A stretch of DNA of 64,000 nt from JBPOFM01 sp051252455 (GCA_051252455.1 JBPOFM010000003.1:1-64000), one strand, 5' to 3'. Positions 17,750-28,400 are shown, numbered from the stretch's first letter. Program-made: numbers and translations. The notes: generated by a model from the letters alone, not told the origin.

Positions 17750-20700
17750 TTGGAAAAATCGAACGCCCAGATCAAAATATCCACCCACAGGAAATGGTTC
17801 CGGCGCATCGCCATGACGCTTGCAATTTTAATTCTAGTTCCTATAGGACTTTTTACACTGGGATGGCTAAATCGTGACACTTTAATTGACCAATTGCAAG
17901 ATTGGTACAGTGAGAATCATACTGGCACATTGACCATTGGCAAAGTAAATGCCAATTTTTTAAGTGGATTTCCAAACGTCAGTTTTACGATTAAGGATAT
18001 TGATCAACATAACACAGATACCATAACCGACCAATACTCTACTCTTCATATTGATGAGGCAAAAGTGGTCATTGGTGCCGGAAAACTTTTAAGAGGTGAT
18101 TTCAGCTTTAATAAAATAGTCCTAAAAAACGCTGTTATAACCTCTGAAGTGATTTCTAAACGTTCATTTGAATATCACCAACAATTAAGAATTAATAAGC
18201 AAAACAAGGCTCATCAACCATTAAAGCTTCCCGATTGGCTAAATCCAAAAGGTGCGTCTTTTCTTGTGGAGAATGTGTCTTACATCGCAAAAGATAGTAT
18301 TCTCAAGAAGTATTTCAACATTCAAATTCATGAAATTGATGGATCCTTCAAGGGAAACAAGTTGCAACTGACGGGCTCTACCTATCTTGACATCACCATC
18401 AATAACTTGGGATTCAACACTGAAAAAGGCAGTTTTGGGAATGGCGCTCGACTTACAGGACGACCACAATTCAACATCAATCTTAAGAATGAAACTATCG
18501 ACATTGATGAATTTCCACTTCACATTGATGAACAAAACTTTAAGCTAAATGCTAATTTCAGTCTGTCAGCATCAGACTCCTATGCGTTTGAATTGAAAAA
18601 TCTGTTTACAGATTTTAAGGCGGTCAAGAGTTTATTGACGGATAGTTTAGCGAGCAAAATAAAAATTTATGAGATCGTCAATCCTTTTGAATCTATCATC
18701 AGTATCACTGGTAAATTTTCGTATGGCAATAGTCCAGACATTGATGCCCAATTTTCTACTATTGACAACGATATCTATATAGCCGAAAAATATCATTTCC
18801 AAAAGACCTCGTTCCGGGGTTATTTGACCACAAATATTTATTCGACAGATAGTATAGCTAGTACGAAAAAGTCATCAAAGGATTTTAAAGTGTTTTTCAA
18901 CACAATCGATACAGAGATTGAAGGCATACAAACCGTTATAAGCAATGCGTACTACCAAAGCACACCCGAATATTCAAATTTCATTCAGGCGGACTTACAA
19001 TTGGAAGGAAGCAATCAATCGTTAGCAACAGTTATTGAAACGGATAATTTCGATTTCAAAGGTGGTCGTTTTAACCTGAATGCCACAATTTCCGGTGACA
19101 TTTCAAATCCCGAGCAGATATTAGACAAATCGACTGGCAGTTTTACTCTAAACGACACACAAGTCATTCTTAAAAAAAATGGACTTCAATTACCGATTCA
19201 ATCCATTGACATTTCATTAGCCCCAGAAAAATCGATTTTAAAGCATCTTATCATTAACTTGCCTACTTCCGAAAATTTAGTTTTAAGAGGCGAGCTCAAA
19301 AACATATCTGGCCTGTTATCTAATGATCCTAGCAACCCAACAACCAGCCAAATTATTGTTGATTCGAAAAACCTCAACATCAGCGAAGTGATTTCATTGG
19401 CTAAAAGCCTGATTTCGAAATCCGAAAAGAATCAAAACGATCGCCAAACGCTTCACGAGACCATCGACGCTATTTATAGGCAATTTCATCCGCAATTCGC
19501 CATGAACGTGGATACCTTGCAGTATAAAGAGGTCGTGATCAATAATCTAAAATCAAAAATAGAACTGGCAAATTCTCAAACAATCCTACTTCGAAATTTT
19601 GATTTCAACTATTTTGGAGCTTCAACAAGCTTGCAAGGGAACGTCGTCGTACATGGACCGGAAAGTAAGCTAAAAGATGCCATATACATGAATGCCGAAG
19701 CGACTTCGCATGGACCAATCTCTGTTTTGCAGGAATTGTTCGACATTGAATTGGTACGGATAGATTCTGGAGATTATCAGTTTCGCGGAAACGTAACGGG
19801 CAATATCAAAAAATTTACCGAACTTCTAAATAATGCTCGAGGTGATTTGGCATTGACCAATACCAAATTATATTACGAACCAGCGGATATGGAGGTTATC
19901 ATTGATTCATTATCATTGTTTGTGGATGCATCGGATATATTTCTCAAAAAATTCAATATTGAAGTGGATGATCAATATCCGCTAAATTTAACAGGAAATG
20001 TAAAGAAATATCCGACTTTTTTATTGGATGACTTAAATGAATCAGGCTCTATTACGTTAAAAATAGAAGCTCCTTTTATGGATGGTGACGAGTTGTTATC
20101 AACTATAAAATCCTTTAAAAACGAGGATAAAGTTGCAAATACCAGAACAAAAAAAGCACTCCACAGAATATTTGAAGACATAAATAAATTCAATCCAGAA
20201 ATTGAGTTGGCGGTTGACTCACTTCTCTATGATGGGCTGATTACAGAAAACATCAAAGCCCTACTCTATTTTGAAAATGATTCTATACTAAAATTGGACC
20301 ATCTCAACTTGAAATACAAAGAAACCGTCGCCTCTATCAATGGTAGTATCAATGCGCATAGCAGTACTGAAGATTTAAACAGTGGGAACCCTTTTGATCT
20401 TGAGTTTGATATTGATGTGAAAGGGAGATCAGAAAATTTGAATAATTATTTAAAAACCAACAACTTCATATTCAATTCAGGTGATTTTGAATTCCAGGGA
20501 ATTTACAAAGCACAAGCCGAAGATCTGGATATTCTGAATGCTAAAACCTATGGCAATCTAAAATTAAGCAATACCAGAATTGATTACAATGCTGCGAACT
20601 TACAAATCCCAGTAGATAGTTTGCATGTGGAAATCAATGATGATGTCGCTTCACTGAAAACATTTGACATCAAACTACCAGGAAAAAGCTCTATTGCGTT

Positions 20701-21703
20701 TTCAGGAACTATTGACAATTTTTCAGATTTTATCAATCCTTCACTAGAACAAACGCTTCATAGTTCTACTTTTTCAATCTATTCACCCTATTTAGACACA
20801 GCAGACATTGAAACGTTTTTAGAAAATTCAACTCTGAATAATCAAACAAAGGAAACAAATGATATCGATCTCAAAACATTGAAACAAGCCTTGAATGATA
20901 TCTATGGATCATTTTACCCTTCCATAACTGTAGAGATTGACACCTTGCGACATGAAAAAATAGATTTGACTAAACTAGGTCTGGATTTATACTTTGACCT
21001 AGATGGTGATCTCAAAATGGAAGACACACAATTTAATTTTCGTGAAGGTTCAGTTGAAATGGACATTGAAGTTGGGATGACTCATCTAACCGACATTCCT
21101 GTGGACATTAAAATGCATGCGAAGGAAATAAATCTCAATGAGTTGGTAACACGACTCGATTACTTCAAAAATGAAGACTTAAAGAACGCCGATAGAATTG
21201 AAGGTATGCTAAACCTCACCATTGATGCCGTTGGTATACTACAGCCTAATGGAAATTTGAACATGAATTCCTTAAATGGCTTTCTTCAAGTAGATATTAA
21301 GGATTTAGAACTCTATAACTACAGACCAGTAATGGAAAATACTGTTTTGATGAAGGATGAACGTTTTAAAAATCTACGATTCAGACCCATCGTACAAACC
21401 TTCAAAATTGAAGATGGCGTACTTATTATTCCTCAAACGGAAATACAGTCCTCTGCCATTCATCTTTTTGCGGAAGGCAAAATAAAATTCAATGAATACG
21501 TAGATGTCTGGCTATCCTTGCCGTGGAAAAATCTCAAAAACAATGATGGACTTACGTTACCTGAAAAAACAACTTTTGACAATGCAGGTTCAAAATTCTA
21601 TGTGCAACTTCTTCAGGATAAAAATGCTAAAAAAGAACGCAAGCGGAAAATGAATGCGAAGATACGTTTGAGCAATCGAAAATTGCAAAAGCAGAAGAAT
21701 TAA
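17750..21703 (+). CDS. AsmA-like envelope protein, 1317 aa
   Basis: A very large protein with a cytoplasmic basic N-terminus, one membrane anchor (about residues 20-42) and a long periplasmic part made of repeated beta-rich AsmA-type blocks. The first block (GTLTIGKVNANFLSGFPNVSF) and the last (around VDVWLSLPWKNL) match the AsmA/TamB-like N- and C-terminal domains. Such proteins are bridge-like lipid carriers or modulators of outer-membrane assembly. The start is TTG at 17750; the first in-frame ATG (17810) would remove the basic N-terminus and begin within the anchor. The C-terminus is strongly basic. It is monocistronic, and fumC follows with its own promoter. Confidence 0.85.
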   Translation: MEKSNAQIKISTHRKWFRRIAMTLAILILVPIGLFTLGWLNRDTLIDQLQDWYSENHTGTLTIGKVNANFLSGFPNVSFTIKDIDQHNTDTITDQYSTLHIDEAKVVIGAGKLLRGDFSFNKIVLKNAVITSEVISKRSFEYHQQLRINKQNKAHQPLKLPDWLNPKGASFLVENVSYIAKDSILKKYFNIQIHEIDGSFKGNKLQLTGSTYLDITINNLGFNTEKGSFGNGARLTGRPQFNINLKNETIDIDEFPLHIDEQNFKLNANFSLSASDSYAFELKNLFTDFKAVKSLLTDSLASKIKIYEIVNPFESIISITGKFSYGNSPDIDAQFSTIDNDIYIAEKYHFQKTSFRGYLTTNIYSTDSIASTKKSSKDFKVFFNTIDTEIEGIQTVISNAYYQSTPEYSNFIQADLQLEGSNQSLATVIETDNFDFKGGRFNLNATISGDISNPEQILDKSTGSFTLNDTQVILKKNGLQLPIQSIDISLAPEKSILKHLIINLPTSENLVLRGELKNISGLLSNDPSNPTTSQIIVDSKNLNISEVISLAKSLISKSEKNQNDRQTLHETIDAIYRQFHPQFAMNVDTLQYKEVVINNLKSKIELANSQTILLRNFDFNYFGASTSLQGNVVVHGPESKLKDAIYMNAEATSHGPISVLQELFDIELVRIDSGDYQFRGNVTGNIKKFTELLNNARGDLALTNTKLYYEPADMEVIIDSLSLFVDASDIFLKKFNIEVDDQYPLNLTGNVKKYPTFLLDDLNESGSITLKIEAPFMDGDELLSTIKSFKNEDKVANTRTKKALHRIFEDINKFNPEIELAVDSLLYDGLITENIKALLYFENDSILKLDHLNLKYKETVASINGSINAHSSTEDLNSGNPFDLEFDIDVKGRSENLNNYLKTNNFIFNSGDFEFQGIYKAQAEDLDILNAKTYGNLKLSNTRIDYNAANLQIPVDSLHVEINDDVASLKTFDIKLPGKSSIAFSGTIDNFSDFINPSLEQTLHSSTFSIYSPYLDTADIETFLENSTLNNQTKETNDIDLKTLKQALNDIYGSFYPSITVEIDTLRHEKIDLTKLGLDLYFDLDGDLKMEDTQFNFREGSVEMDIEVGMTHLTDIPVDIKMHAKEINLNELVTRLDYFKNEDLKNADRIEGMLNLTIDAVGILQPNGNLNMNSLNGFLQVDIKDLELYNYRPVMENTVLMKDERFKNLRFRPIVQTFKIEDGVLIIPQTEIQSSAIHLFAEGKIKFNEYVDVWLSLPWKNLKNNDGLTLPEKTTFDNAGSKFYVQLLQDKNAKKERKRKMNAKIRLSNRKLQKQKN

Positions 21704-21744
21704 AAATCTGATGTTCTATAAAGGCTAAAAACGCTAAAATATCC

Positions 21745-21752
21745 TAACTTTG
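21745..21752 (+). promoter_or_regulatory. -7 promoter element of fumC
   Basis: TAACTTTG matches TAnnTTTG, 26 bases before the fumC ATG. Confidence 0.5.
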
Positions 21753-21777
21753 TCATATACTACAATTATCACACTTT

Positions 21778-23163
21778 ATGGATTACAGAATAGAAAAAGA
21801 TACGATGGGTGACGTTAAAGTCCCGGCTGATAAACTTTGGGGCGCGCAGACAGAACGTTCCCGTAACAACTTTAAAATTGGACCTTCAGCATCCATGCCT
21901 CTTGAAATTATCTATGGTTTTGCCTATCTCAAAAAAGCAGCAGCCTTTACAAATTTTGATTTAGCTGGTTTGAGTGTCGAGAAACGTGATTTAATTGCGC
22001 AGGTATGCGATGAAATTTTGGAAGGAAAGCATGACGATCAGTTTCCACTCGTAATTTGGCAGACAGGATCTGGCACACAGAGTAACATGAATGTCAACGA
22101 AGTCATTGCCAACCGGGCACAACAATTGGCAGGTAAAAAAATTGGTGAAGGCGAACCTGTACTTAAGGCCAATGATGATGTAAACAAATCTCAATCCTCA
22201 AACGATACGTTTCCGACAGGCATGCACATTGCCATTTATAAAAAAATAGTAGACAATACGATGCATGGTGTAATTCAATTAAGAAATACACTTCATAAAA
22301 AATCAAACGACTTTAAAGATGTCGTGAAGATTGGACGAACCCATTTGATGGATGCGACACCGATAACATTAGGGCAAGAAATTTCGGGCTACGTCGCACA
22401 ATTAGACCATGGTATAAAAGCTTTACAAAACACGTTGCCACATTTAAGCGAATTAGCACTCGGAGGAACCGCAGTCGGTACAGGCTTAAACACTCCGAAA
22501 GGATATTCGAAACGTGTAGCTGATTACATTGCAAAATTTACGGAATTGCCGTTTATAACTGCACCTAACAAATTTGAAGCATTAGCTGCACATGATGCGC
22601 TTGTAGAGACACATGGCGCTTTAAAGCAATTGGCTGTTAGTTTAAATAAAATTGCAAATGATATCCGTATGATGGCTTCTGGGCCAAGAAGTGGCATTGG
22701 AGAAATTATCATCCCCGCAAACGAGCCAGGAAGCTCCATTATGCCAGGGAAAGTGAATCCTACGCAATGTGAAGCATTAACGATGGTTTGTGCACAGGTA
22801 ATGGGGAATGACGTTGCTGTAACTGTAGGTGGCACTCAAGGACATTATGAATTAAATGTTTTTAAACCTATGATGGCATCAAATGTGCTGCAATCGGCTC
22901 AATTATTAGGAGATGCATGCATTAGTTTTGATGAACATTGTGCGAAAGGCATTGAACCCAACCATAATGTCATCAAGCAACTTTTAAACGATTCCTTGAT
23001 GTTGGTGACCGCTCTCAATACTAAAATTGGTTATTATAAAGCTGCTGAAATAGCGAACACCGCCCATACTAATGGTACTACCCTAAAAGAAGAAGCTGTC
23101 AATTTAGGGTATGTAACTGCTGAAGATTATGATGCATGGGTAAAGCCTGAAGATATGGTTTGA
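21778..23163 (+). CDS. fumC: Class II fumarate hydratase
   Basis: A 461-aa tricarboxylic-acid-cycle enzyme interconverting fumarate and malate. The family signature GSSIMPGKVNP is complete, with the conserved active-site loop; TGSGTQSNMN and GRTHLMDATP blocks provide substrate-binding residues, and SQSSNDTFPT matches the class II enzyme and not aspartase (which differs here). Length is normal. It is iron-free, so oxygen-tolerant, as expected for an aerobic flavobacterium. It is monocistronic; the T9SS protein gene follows after 58 bases. Confidence 0.97.
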   Translation: MDYRIEKDTMGDVKVPADKLWGAQTERSRNNFKIGPSASMPLEIIYGFAYLKKAAAFTNFDLAGLSVEKRDLIAQVCDEILEGKHDDQFPLVIWQTGSGTQSNMNVNEVIANRAQQLAGKKIGEGEPVLKANDDVNKSQSSNDTFPTGMHIAIYKKIVDNTMHGVIQLRNTLHKKSNDFKDVVKIGRTHLMDATPITLGQEISGYVAQLDHGIKALQNTLPHLSELALGGTAVGTGLNTPKGYSKRVADYIAKFTELPFITAPNKFEALAAHDALVETHGALKQLAVSLNKIANDIRMMASGPRSGIGEIIIPANEPGSSIMPGKVNPTQCEALTMVCAQVMGNDVAVTVGGTQGHYELNVFKPMMASNVLQSAQLLGDACISFDEHCAKGIEPNHNVIKQLLNDSLMLVTALNTKIGYYKAAEIANTAHTNGTTLKEEAVNLGYVTAEDYDAWVKPEDMV

Positions 23164-23221
23164 AATTATAAATGTCCATAAATTAATAAAAATCAATATT
23201 TTAGTAAATAAAAATAATTTC

Positions 23222-24637
23222 ATGAAAAAAATTCTACTCAATACTTTACTGCTTATTTGTGTAAGTACTTTAAGCTACGCACAACCATTTTCAACGGTAC
23301 AAACTATAGATCCAAATACTGGAGAAGAACCATACGAAATTGCTTCAGGTGATCTCGATGGTGATGGTTTTGTAGACATTGTCATGGCCACTTACAATTA
23401 TAATAACAATGTTCCGGAACAAGATTATATCAAATGGTATAAGAATGACGGTATGGGCAATTTCACAATACAACCTATAGTCTCTTCTACTATTTTGTGG
23501 GTTGATGGACTTATAGTAGCTGATATTGATGGACAGTTTGGTCTCGATATCGTTGCAACTTCTGTGCTTCAAGATAAATTAGTTTATTATTTAAGTGATG
23601 GTGCAGGTGGTTTTGGAGCAGAAGTTGCAGTTGACAATATGATTGCCGCACCAGGGCAAGTTGTTGCAGGAGACATCAATAATGATGGCAATATCGATTT
23701 GGCGACCATGTCATTCACAGATAACAAAACTGTATGGTATTCAGGTGACGGTGCTGGAAATTTTACCATGGAATCAGATATTGAAAATGGTGGCACGGAT
23801 GGCACTTATTATATCGACCTCGCTGATTTTGACAATGACGGCGATTTGGATGCAGTTGTAGGATTTGCGACTTCCCAAAGTATTGAAATCTACTACAATC
23901 AATATGTTGAAAGCGGTACTATGACTGTATCTTGGATAAAAGATGCAGTTTCTGTTTCTACAGGTAATAGTTTTTTATTTGACGTTTCATTTGCAGATGT
24001 CAACAACGATGGCAATTTGGATGTCGTGAAAGTAGATTTTACATCTGGAGATGTCGCTTGGTACAACAAAACAAAAAACGGCCCGTCAACGGAAAACATA
24101 ATTTCAAATAACACTATCATTAGAAATCCTGCACGAGCCGTTGTTGTAGATATAGATAACGATTCGTTCAACGATGTGATCGTCACAGATGGAGGCGTCA
24201 TCAATGATGCGATTGTCTATTTTCAAGGAGCTAGCAACGCCAATCCAAGCTCTACAGCTGTAAGAATAGTAAATAATAATCATATATCATATGACATCAC
24301 TGTTGAGGATTTCGATTCTGATGGAGATAGAGATGTTGCAGCTATTGGTAATTCCAGTGATACCGTAGAATGGTTTGAAAATCAATTGATTGTGTTAGGC
24401 GTTTCTGAAGCATCAACAGATGGCCTTTCTGTGTATCCAAACCCTGCAAAAAACTCACTTAACTTTAAAGGACTTACGAATTCAGTAAGCGTTTCTGTGT
24501 TCGATAGTGTTGGAAAATTGGTTTTAGAATCATCCATCAATAGAAATCAAACATTAGATGTATCACACCTTGAAAATGGCATATATTTAATGACATTTGA
24601 AGGCACTGATAAGACGTTCAAATTCATCAAACAATAA
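23222..24637 (+). CDS. FG-GAP/VCBS repeat protein exported by T9SS
   Basis: A 471-aa secreted protein. Residues 1-20 are a signal peptide ending SYA. The body has seven calcium-binding FG-GAP-type repeats with D-x-D/N-x-D-G cores (for example DLDGDGFVDIV, DVNNDGNLDVV), which fold as a seven-bladed beta-propeller. The last 75 residues are a type A T9SS sorting domain: VYPNPAKNSLNF, then VSVFDSVGKLV, then LENGIYLMTFEG and a basic end FKFIKQ. It is probably exported to the cell surface or medium. Ligand unknown. Its downstream neighbour is a close paralogue. Confidence 0.92.
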   Translation: MKKILLNTLLLICVSTLSYAQPFSTVQTIDPNTGEEPYEIASGDLDGDGFVDIVMATYNYNNNVPEQDYIKWYKNDGMGNFTIQPIVSSTILWVDGLIVADIDGQFGLDIVATSVLQDKLVYYLSDGAGGFGAEVAVDNMIAAPGQVVAGDINNDGNIDLATMSFTDNKTVWYSGDGAGNFTMESDIENGGTDGTYYIDLADFDNDGDLDAVVGFATSQSIEIYYNQYVESGTMTVSWIKDAVSVSTGNSFLFDVSFADVNNDGNLDVVKVDFTSGDVAWYNKTKNGPSTENIISNNTIIRNPARAVVVDIDNDSFNDVIVTDGGVINDAIVYFQGASNANPSSTAVRIVNNNHISYDITVEDFDSDGDRDVAAIGNSSDTVEWFENQLIVLGVSEASTDGLSVYPNPAKNSLNFKGLTNSVSVSVFDSVGKLVLESSINRNQTLDVSHLENGIYLMTFEGTDKTFKFIKQ

Positions 24638-24658
24638 TATGTTACCTGACCTTATTTA

Positions 24659-24692
24659 AAAAGCAGGTGAACCTCATTCATCTGCTTTTCTA
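24659..24692 (+). terminator. Probable terminator between the two FG-GAP genes
   Basis: Arms AAAAGCAGGTGA and TCATCTGCTTTT (one G:U pair) around a seven-base loop, followed by CTATTTTA. The weak T-run may allow partial read-through into the paralogue. Confidence 0.7.
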
Positions 24693-24715
24693 TTTTAAAC
24701 ATGTATACATTGATT

Positions 24716-26122
24716 ATGAAAAAAACCATTTTCCTTACATTATTTGCGGGCTTGTTTAGCATATCGCTTTTTTCCCAAACCAGCTTTACAAAAACACAAT
24801 CAATTGCACTTCCTTTACCCGGCGGGAACGCTCCTTATAATATCAAATCTGGTTTGATTGATAACGACAACTTTCCAGATTTGGTGGTTAGTACAACTTT
24901 AGGCAATTCGGTTTTTTGGTTAAAAAATGATGGTATGGGTAATTTCATTCTTCAACTACCAGCCTTTGCCACGCTCAATAATGCAGGTGGTGTTGCCATC
25001 GGAGATATCAATGGTGATGGCTTTAATGACGTCGTAACGACTTCTTACAATGATGATAAATTGGTTTGGTTTGCAAATGATGGTTTGGGCAATTTTGGTA
25101 GTGAACAAATGATTTCGTCAGACTTAAGTGGTCCCAGCCAAGTGTACATTCGAAATATTGATGCCGATGGTACTTTGGACGTTTCTGTCTCATCCTATAC
25201 TGGTAATGAAGTCGTATGGTTTGCCAATAATGGTTCTGGTGTTTTTGGACCAAAGAACATCGTAAACAATACGATCCTAAGTCCAGGCGCATATGCTATG
25301 GATGACATCGACGGTGATGGTGACATTGACAGCGTCATAGCAAATGCAGTAGCCTACGGTACACCTAATGATTGTAGAATCGAAGTATTCTATAACGACG
25401 GAAGTGGAGTTTTTACGGCAGACACAAACCCTGTTGCTGTGAATACAAAAGATTACATCTTTAGCGTTATGGCAGAAGATATTGATGGTGATAACAGTCG
25501 AGATATCTTGGTTACTGATATTACAGGAAGTCCTTCTTATTTTAAAAGAACCGAAATAACTCCAGGAACAGCATCATATGTCGAAACAATTTTGTCTACG
25601 AGCATAGCCAATCCTGCGTGTTTGGATTTACAAGATTTAGACAATGACGGTTTTCCTGATTTTGTGTTGACCAGCGCAACTTCTGGTGGTGGTAATGATA
25701 TCGTATGGTATAAAAATAATGGAAGTGGTGGTTTTGACTCTGAAGTGGTCATAGATGCCACACAACGTCAAGCCTATACCATTGCATTTGAGGATTTTGA
25801 AAACGATGGTGATTTGGACATCGCAACCATTGCCTATGCAGATGACAAGGTAAATGTGTTTAACAACCAACTGATTGTTTTAGGAATGGAAGACAACAAT
25901 TCGGACACTATTAGTATATTTCCAAACCCAACAACTGATGAACTCTATTTTAAAGGTATCACTAATAGCATGACTATTTCTGTTTTTGACGCTTTAGGTA
26001 AAATCATGGTCAATAAAACGCTGGAAATGAATCAATCCCTGGATGTCTCAAGTTTTGCTGCCGGAATTTATATCATCAAATTTGAAAATTCAAAGAGATC
26101 ATTCAAATTCGTTAAGGAATAA
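24716..26122 (+). CDS. FG-GAP/VCBS repeat protein exported by T9SS, paralogue
   Basis: A 468-aa paralogue of the preceding protein: signal peptide (MKKTIFLTLFAGLFSISLFS), seven FG-GAP-type repeats (for example DINGDGFNDVV, DIDGDGDIDSV, DLDNDGFPDFV) and a T9SS type A tail (IFPNPTTDELYF ... FDALGKIMV ... FAAGIYIIKFE, ending FKFVKE). The start is placed at ATG 24716; five extra residues from an ATG at 24701 would precede a normal signal peptide. hutI follows after only 27 bases, so the two may be on one transcript. Confidence 0.9.
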   Translation: MKKTIFLTLFAGLFSISLFSQTSFTKTQSIALPLPGGNAPYNIKSGLIDNDNFPDLVVSTTLGNSVFWLKNDGMGNFILQLPAFATLNNAGGVAIGDINGDGFNDVVTTSYNDDKLVWFANDGLGNFGSEQMISSDLSGPSQVYIRNIDADGTLDVSVSSYTGNEVVWFANNGSGVFGPKNIVNNTILSPGAYAMDDIDGDGDIDSVIANAVAYGTPNDCRIEVFYNDGSGVFTADTNPVAVNTKDYIFSVMAEDIDGDNSRDILVTDITGSPSYFKRTEITPGTASYVETILSTSIANPACLDLQDLDNDGFPDFVLTSATSGGGNDIVWYKNNGSGGFDSEVVIDATQRQAYTIAFEDFENDGDLDIATIAYADDKVNVFNNQLIVLGMEDNNSDTISIFPNPTTDELYFKGITNSMTISVFDALGKIMVNKTLEMNQSLDVSSFAAGIYIIKFENSKRSFKFVKE

Positions 26123-26149
26123 TAAGGTTGTAAATTCAGAATCAAAATT

Positions 26150-27388
26150 ATGTCAATACTTATCATCAACATCAAAGAACTCCTTCAAGTAAGGGATACC
26201 AACATTACAATCGTCAAAGGAAGTGACATGAAAATTCTTCCAACCTTGAAGAACGCCTATGTACTTATCGAGCATGATACCATTGTAGAGTTTGGACGTA
26301 TGGAGGATTATCCTGGCTATGAGACGGACGAGACTATTGATGCTACAGGAAAGATCGTTTTACCAACTTGGTGCGATTCTCATTCTCATATTGTGTTTGC
26401 TGGAGATCGGTCTCAAGAATTCGTGGATCGAATCAATGGATTGAGTTATGAAGACATTGCAAATCGTGGTGGTGGTATTTTAAATTCAGCACAAACTTTA
26501 CAAGATACCAGCGAAGATGATCTATTTGAACAATCCTTAAAACGCCTAAATAACGTCATCAAATTAGGAACTGGCGCTTTAGAAATAAAATCCGGCTATG
26601 GCCTAACAGCAGAAGCTGAATTAAAAATGCTTCGAGTCATCAAAAGACTGAACAAAGAATCAAATATTAAGATCAAAGCAACTTTACTCGCAGCACATGC
26701 GATTCCAAAGGAATATAAAGACAATACATCAGCATTTATTGATTTGGTGGTGAATGAAATGATTCCTGAAGTGGCAAAAGAACATCTTGCCGATTACATC
26801 GATGTGTTTTGTGAAAAAGGCTATTTTGATTTAGACGATACAGATCGTGTCCTCAAAGCTGGTGTTGAACATGGAATGATTCCGAAGATTCATGTGAATC
26901 AGTTCAATGCTTTTGGTGGTGTGGCACTTGGTGTCAGGCACAATGCACTTTCAGTTGACCATTTAGAAGAACTGACAGATGACGATATAGACGCTCTCAA
27001 AACATCGGATACAATACCTGTTGCCCTACCTTCTTGTTCCTATTTTTTGAGCATTCCGTACACGCCTGCGAGAAAAATCATGGACGCTGGTTTGCCATTG
27101 GCATTAGCTTCAGATTACAATCCAGGTTCTACGCCTAGCGGCAATATGAATTTTGTCGTTAGTACAGCCTGCATAAAGATGAAAATGACACCAGAAGAAG
27201 CCATTAATGCGGCAACTATCAATGGTGCTTATGCTATGGGAATTTCCAATCAATATGGAAGCATTTGTAGAGGAAAAAAAGCAAATTTGATAATTACCAA
27301 AGAAATTTCAAGCTACAACAATCTTCCTTATTCTTTTGGAGATGATCTTATTGACCAAGTGATCATTAACGGACAGATTGTAAACTAA
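26150..27388 (+). CDS. hutI: Imidazolonepropionase
   Basis: A 412-aa amidohydrolase of the histidine breakdown route (imidazolonepropionate to formiminoglutamate). Zinc ligands H78 and H80 are in SHSHIVFAG, followed by the conserved GDRSQEF; the KSGYGLT block, the IKATLLAAHA segment and IHVNQFNAFGG carry substrate residues and a further metal His, and SDYNPGSTPSGN is typical of HutI. Two hut genes are present in this stretch, hutI and hutG, flanking an unrelated minus-strand gene. A convergent terminator follows. Confidence 0.96.
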   Translation: MSILIINIKELLQVRDTNITIVKGSDMKILPTLKNAYVLIEHDTIVEFGRMEDYPGYETDETIDATGKIVLPTWCDSHSHIVFAGDRSQEFVDRINGLSYEDIANRGGGILNSAQTLQDTSEDDLFEQSLKRLNNVIKLGTGALEIKSGYGLTAEAELKMLRVIKRLNKESNIKIKATLLAAHAIPKEYKDNTSAFIDLVVNEMIPEVAKEHLADYIDVFCEKGYFDLDDTDRVLKAGVEHGMIPKIHVNQFNAFGGVALGVRHNALSVDHLEELTDDDIDALKTSDTIPVALPSCSYFLSIPYTPARKIMDAGLPLALASDYNPGSTPSGNMNFVVSTACIKMKMTPEEAINAATINGAYAMGISNQYGSICRGKKANLIITKEISSYNNLPYSFGDDLIDQVIINGQIVN

Positions 27389-27420
27389 AAAAGCCCAAAA
27401 GTTAACTTTCGGGCTTCTTT
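27389..27420. terminator. Bidirectional terminator between hutI and the coiled-coil gene
   Basis: Arms AAAGCCCAAAAG and CTTTCGGGCTT (one mismatch) with loop TTAA, flanked by A- and T-runs, between convergent genes. Confidence 0.75.
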
Positions 27421-27439
27421 AAAAATTTAAAATTTTCTA

Positions 27440-28321
27440 TTATTTCAATGTGAATTCGGTCGTAGAAACCATTTCTTTCTTGTTAAAAATGTTCACTGTG
27501 TAAGTTCCTTCTTGAAAATCACCACTTGGAGCAACAAACTCACAAATATTTAAACTTCTGTTCTCATAGTTAAATTTACTGACGATACTGTAATTTACCA
27601 TGTCTTCACCTACAGATATTTGCTCATTGGCTCCCAAAATATTCCCTTTGGCATCTGTAACCTGCACATATAATTCTTTGTCTCCAGCGCCGACCAATGT
27701 GTTTTTTGCAACGGTGTAACAAACTCTAATTTTATCACTTCTACTAGCTCTCTCTGTTGGAATCAACTTTCCTGAACTTCTTTCGATCACACCAAAAGCC
27801 TTCAATCCTACTGTTTGAAGTACCGCAGCACTTTCTAATACATTTGAAATTTCAGTATTTTGAATTAACAATGAATCCGTAAACATGGTACGTTCTGCCA
27901 ATTTCACATTTGTACTATCAAGAGAAGTTGCCAATAACGAATTTTCAATTTTTAATCGGTCGTTCTCGGTCAATAAAGCATTCATTTCTTCTTGCAATGA
28001 CAAATATTTCTTTTTGTAATTCCAAAGACTTGACACACTGTTTTGAGATACTTTCAAAGAATCCATTAATCCAACAATACGACCTCTAGCTTCCACCAAA
28101 TCTTGATTTGCCGCTTCGTTCTCACCAATGACAATATCATATTGCTTTGCCATATTGTTCAAGTCCGTCATCACTTGTTGTTTTTCTTTTACAAGCGTCG
28201 CTTCGGTTTCTTTTTTCTCATTATAAAGTTTCGAGGTATAAAATCCTGTTCCTAAAAATAAGGCCAATAAAATTCCTAACGCAATTTTAAGTCCTGTACC
28301 TTTATTGTTACTATTTTCCAT
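27440..28321 (-). CDS. Membrane-anchored coiled-coil protein, unknown function
   Basis: A 293-aa protein with a short cytoplasmic N-terminus, one membrane segment (about residues 12-30) and a long Glu/Lys/Leu-rich coiled coil (about 35-165) ending in a beta-rich C-terminal domain of about 120 residues with DKIRVCYTVAKN and a final FNKKEMVSTTEF. The architecture suggests a periplasmic or cell-surface module on a stalk. I do not recognise a named family. It lies between hutI and hutG on the opposite strand, so a hut role is not supported. A TAACTTTG box on the minus strand (28401-28408) is a likely promoter. Confidence 0.8.
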   Translation of the reverse strand: MENSNNKGTGLKIALGILLALFLGTGFYTSKLYNEKKETEATLVKEKQQVMTDLNNMAKQYDIVIGENEAANQDLVEARGRIVGLMDSLKVSQNSVSSLWNYKKKYLSLQEEMNALLTENDRLKIENSLLATSLDSTNVKLAERTMFTDSLLIQNTEISNVLESAAVLQTVGLKAFGVIERSSGKLIPTERASRSDKIRVCYTVAKNTLVGAGDKELYVQVTDAKGNILGANEQISVGEDMVNYSIVSKFNYENRSLNICEFVAPSGDFQEGTYTVNIFNKKEMVSTTEFTLK

Positions 28322-28400
28322 AAGTTGTTTCTTTTAGTTTTACTGGTTTTTAATTTAATTTTTTTGAAGTTGGGTGTAATTAACTGTATTTTTATGACAA

